A stretch of DNA of 6,894 nucleotides from VMFP01 sp964630025. GTDB taxonomy: Bacteria > Patescibacteriota > Andersenbacteria > UBA10190 > CAIZMI01. The notes below the pieces were generated by a model that saw only the letters and a program-made list of their open reading frames with translations, was not told the origin of the DNA and made no database searches. The translations under genes were made by a program, and so were the position numbers. Within the stretch, counting starts at the first letter, position 1; the number at the start of each line of letters is the position of its first letter. Location: contig CAZVRG010000039.1 of assembly GCA_964630025.1 (NCBI GenBank), forward strand, positions 1 to 6,894, given 5' to 3'. Shown one piece after another: positions 4,544 to 6,894 of this stretch.

Positions 4544-6894
4544 GACTCACGCACATGCGTTCGCTCACGCGCTGGCTGCACGCGAGAAGCTCCGTTTTTT
4601 GATACGGAACGCCGAGATTTCTCCCGATCAAAGTATCGCGCAAGATATTGTCCGGTGAAACTTTTCTTGACGCGCGATACCTCGCGTGGTGTCCCTTCCG
4701 CAACAATCTCCCCGCCTCGCACTCCTCCTTCCGGCCCGAGATCAATAACCCAGTCCGCGCATTTAATGACTTCCGGGTTGTGTTCGATAACCAATACGGT
4801 ATTGCCCTTATCCGCAAGTGCTTGGAGCACGCCCAGCAATCGCCGGACGTCATCGAAATGGAGTCCGGTGGTGGGCTCGTCAAGCAGGTAGAGTGTTTTT
4901 CCGGTTGCGCGACGAGACAGCTCGGTTGCCAGCTTGATGCGTTGCGCCTCCCCGCCGGACAGCTGCGTTGCAGGTTGCCCGAGATGCACGTACCCGAGAC
5001 CAACCTCTTCCAGAATGTTCAGCTTGCTTTCGATGGCGGGAATGGCGCGGAAAAATTCATGCGCGCGTTCTACCGTCATATCGAGCACGTCCGAGATTGT
5101 TGTGCCTTTCACCGTGATCTCGAGCGCCTCGCGGTTATATCGTTTCCCGTGACATTCCTCGCACTCCACGTACACGTCCGGCAAGAATTGCATTTCGATG
5201 CGAATGACGCCGTCTCCCTGACACGCCTCGCAGCGGCCGCCGCGCACATTGAAGGAGAATCGCCCCGCATCGTAGCCGCGAGCGCGCGCTTCCGGCGTGG
5301 CCGCGAAGAGCTCACGAATGGGCGTAAAGAGTCCGGTATAGGTTGCCGGATTGCTTCGCGGCGTGCGGCCAATCGGCGACTGATCGATCAACACCACTTT
5401 GTCGAGCGCGGAGAGTCCTTCGATGTTGTCGTGCGCTCCGGAGGGTTCTTTTGCGTCATGGAATGCCTTCGCAAGCGCGCGTGCCAAGATATCGTTCACG
5501 AGCGTTGACTTTCCGGAACCGGACACACCCGTGACACACACAAACATGCCCAGGGGAATGCGCACATCAAGATCCTTCAAGTTGTGTTCGCGGGCTCCTT
5601 TGACCACCAAGGCCTTCCCGTTCCCGGGCCGCGTACGGGACGGGGGATCCACGTGCATACGCCCCGACAGATACTTTCCCGTGAGCGTTTGCGCGGATTC
5701 CAGTTTGCCTGGCGGGCCTTCGAAGATCACTTCCCCGCCATGCTCGCCGGCGCCCGGACCAATATCGATAACCCAGTCGGCACTCCGAATGGTTTCCTCA
5801 TCATGCTCAACCACCACCACGGTGTTTTGGAGATCCCGTAACGCTTGCAGCGTCGTAATCAGCCGATCGTTATCGCGCTGGTGTAATCCGATGCTGGGTT
5901 CGTCGAGAATGTACAACACGCCGGTGAGACCGGAACCGATTTGCGTGGCGAGCCGAATGCGCTGCGCTTCTCCGCCGGAGAGCGTCGAGGCGGCACGATC
6001 GAGCGTGAGATAGTCGAGACCGACATTTTGCAGGAATTGCAACCGAGACAGAATTTCTCGGACAATCGGTTTCGAAATTTTTTGATCTCGGACGCTCAAC
6101 GCATCCCCTCCCGTCGACGATGCGGCGAGCGTTGTGAACCAGCGCTGCGCCTCCGCAACGGTTTCCCCCACGATATCGGCAACCGTCTTCCCCAACACAC
6201 GTACGGCAAGCGCCTCTGGCTTCAGCCGTTTCCCAAGACACGTTGGACAGGGCTTTGTGATCATGAAGCGCTCGATTTCGCTGCGCGCGTAATCGGAATC
6301 TGTTTCCTTGTACCGTCGGAGGAGATTCGGGATGACGCCTTCGTATGCGGAAGGAAACGTATCGCCTTCATCCGTACGGACGGCATACAGTTCCTCCCCG
6401 GTTCCATAGAGCAGGATCTTCTTTGCGTCCGCTGACAATTTCCCTACCGGCGCAGAGAGAGAAAACTTATGCCGACGCGCAACAGCTTCGAGGAGCGCGG
6501 CGGCCCATCCGAGACCGCCCATGCGTTTCGCCCATGGCTTGATGGCGCCTTCGTGAATGGAGAGTTCGGGATTCGGCAGAACAAGATCCGGATCAACATC
6601 GAGTTGGGTGCCGAGCCCCGTACACGCCGGACAGGCGCCGTGCGGACTGTTAAAGGAAAACAGACGGGGTTCAAGCTCGGGCAACGAGACGCCGCACGTC
6701 GGGCACGCAAAGTTCTCTGAAAAGACCAGATCGCGATTCGCGGTGCGATCCTCGACGATGACGGTTCCTTCCCCGATGCGCGCCGCGGTCTCCACGGAAT
6801 CGGCGATGCGCGGACGATCAAGGGTTTTCTTCTCCAGGAGAAGACGATCAATCACCACTTCAATGCTGTGCCGCTTCTGCTTATCCAGCGGGAG
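4525..6894 (-). CDS. uvrA: UvrABC excinuclease subunit UvrA (N-terminus beyond window)
   Basis: The frame is open from the right edge and gives 789 visible residues. UvrA is usually about 940, so roughly the first 190, including the first Walker A, are missing. Numbering from the first visible codon: a zinc module with CPTC (64-67) and CPAC (88-91); another CPTC (216-219) in the insertion region; ABC signature LSGGEAQR (305-312) and Walker B ILDEP (D331, E332) of the first ATPase; Walker A GVSGSGKST (456-464) of the second; the C-terminal zinc finger CEAC...CEEC (C555, C558, C578, C581); second signature LSGGEAQR (645-652) and Walker B LLDEP (D672, E673). The protein is the cytoplasmic DNA-damage sensor that loads UvrB in nucleotide excision repair. 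All visible motifs are intact. After the usual end of the family (SFTGQYLARYF) it carries an extra 33-residue tail (757-789) rich in Arg, Lys and Ser. The real start lies outside the window; a GTG at 6858 is internal. Confidence 0.98.
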   Translation of the reverse strand, partial: LPLDKQKRHSIEVVIDRLLLEKKTLDRPRIADSVETAARIGEGTVIVEDRTANRDLVFSENFACPTCGVSLPELEPRLFSFNSPHGACPACTGLGTQLDVDPDLVLPNPELSIHEGAIKPWAKRMGGLGWAAALLEAVARRHKFSLSAPVGKLSADAKKILLYGTGEELYAVRTDEGDTFPSAYEGVIPNLLRRYKETDSDYARSEIERFMITKPCPTCLGKRLKPEALAVRVLGKTVADIVGETVAEAQRWFTTLAASSTGGDALSVRDQKISKPIVREILSRLQFLQNVGLDYLTLDRAASTLSGGEAQRIRLATQIGSGLTGVLYILDEPSIGLHQRDNDRLITTLQALRDLQNTVVVVEHDEETIRSADWVIDIGPGAGEHGGEVIFEGPPGKLESAQTLTGKYLSGRMHVDPPSRTRPGNGKALVVKGAREHNLKDLDVRIPLGMFVCVTGVSGSGKSTLVNDILARALAKAFHDAKEPSGAHDNIEGLSALDKVVLIDQSPIGRTPRSNPATYTGLFTPIRELFAATPEARARGYDAGRFSFNVRGGRCEACQGDGVIRIEMQFLPDVYVECEECHGKRYNREALEITVKGTTISDVLDMTVERAHEFFRAIPAIESKLNILEEVGLGYVHLGQPATQLSGGEAQRIKLATELSRRATGKTLYLLDEPTTGLHFDDVRRLLGVLQALADKGNTVLVIEHNPEVIKCADWVIDLGPEGGVRGGEIVAEGTPREVSRVKKSFTGQYLARYFDREKSRRSVSKNGASRVQPARERTHVRESSSAKR

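Noticed and set aside
4648..5508. Plus-strand open frame of 286 codons across uvrA
   Set aside because: Antisense shadow of conserved UvrA motifs (second ATPase, zinc finger), with no domain of its own.
6856..6858. GTG at 6858 as the start of a short UvrA
   Set aside because: The frame continues open to the window edge with residues (DKQKRHSIEVV) that match the family upstream of this point, so the GTG is an internal valine.

Overview
The window (about 56% G+C by eye) carries six genes, all read from the minus strand. In transcription order they are: the C-terminal four fifths of uvrA (runs off the right edge), a membrane-anchored DsbA-like thiol oxidoreductase, a winged-helix plus nucleotidyltransferase protein of unknown function, groES, groEL, and a small DUF4870/Tic20-like membrane protein that runs off the left edge. 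No RNA gene, CRISPR array or insertion sequence is visible. The large plus-strand open frames are antisense shadows of groEL and uvrA.

Organism: a bacterium using the standard code (UGA is not read through). None of the housekeeping genes is diagnostic. The uncharacterised wHTH-nucleotidyltransferase protein, the short heptanucleotide tandem arrays (CTGTTCC-, GAGGAAT- and TAGCTTG-like) and the lack of Shine-Dalgarno sequences remind me of Patescibacteria/CPR genomes of higher G+C. That is an impression from memory, not a demonstration.

Layout. 6894-4525: uvrA. A perfect 10-bp hairpin spans its stop codon, followed by a TTGACA box that probably starts dsbA (4454-3750). The nucleotidyltransferase-like gene (3719-2655) follows dsbA after 30 nt and may be co-transcribed; it has five 7-nt repeats inside its reading frame. 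Next is a textbook heat-shock control region: a TTGACA / extended -10 promoter (2644-2615) and a CIRCE operator (2609-2583), then a 23-bp imperfect stem made of inverted heptamer arrays, then groES (2490-2197), a 41-nt spacer with another heptamer array, and groEL (2155-500). A clear intrinsic terminator (477-451) ends the operon. Between it and the last gene (310 to the left edge) lies a dense run of hairpins with REP-like GCGAAAGC cores.

GroES and GroEL form the chaperonin, probably under HrcA repression through CIRCE. UvrA (nucleotide excision repair) and the DsbA-like protein (extracytoplasmic disulfide formation) are functionally separate, so the neighbourhood looks like independent housekeeping units. 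The most unusual content is the non-coding and repeat architecture: three unrelated 7-nt tandem arrays within 1.4 kb, one in a CDS, one in the groES leader and one in front of groEL, plus five visible starts with no recognisable ribosome binding site.
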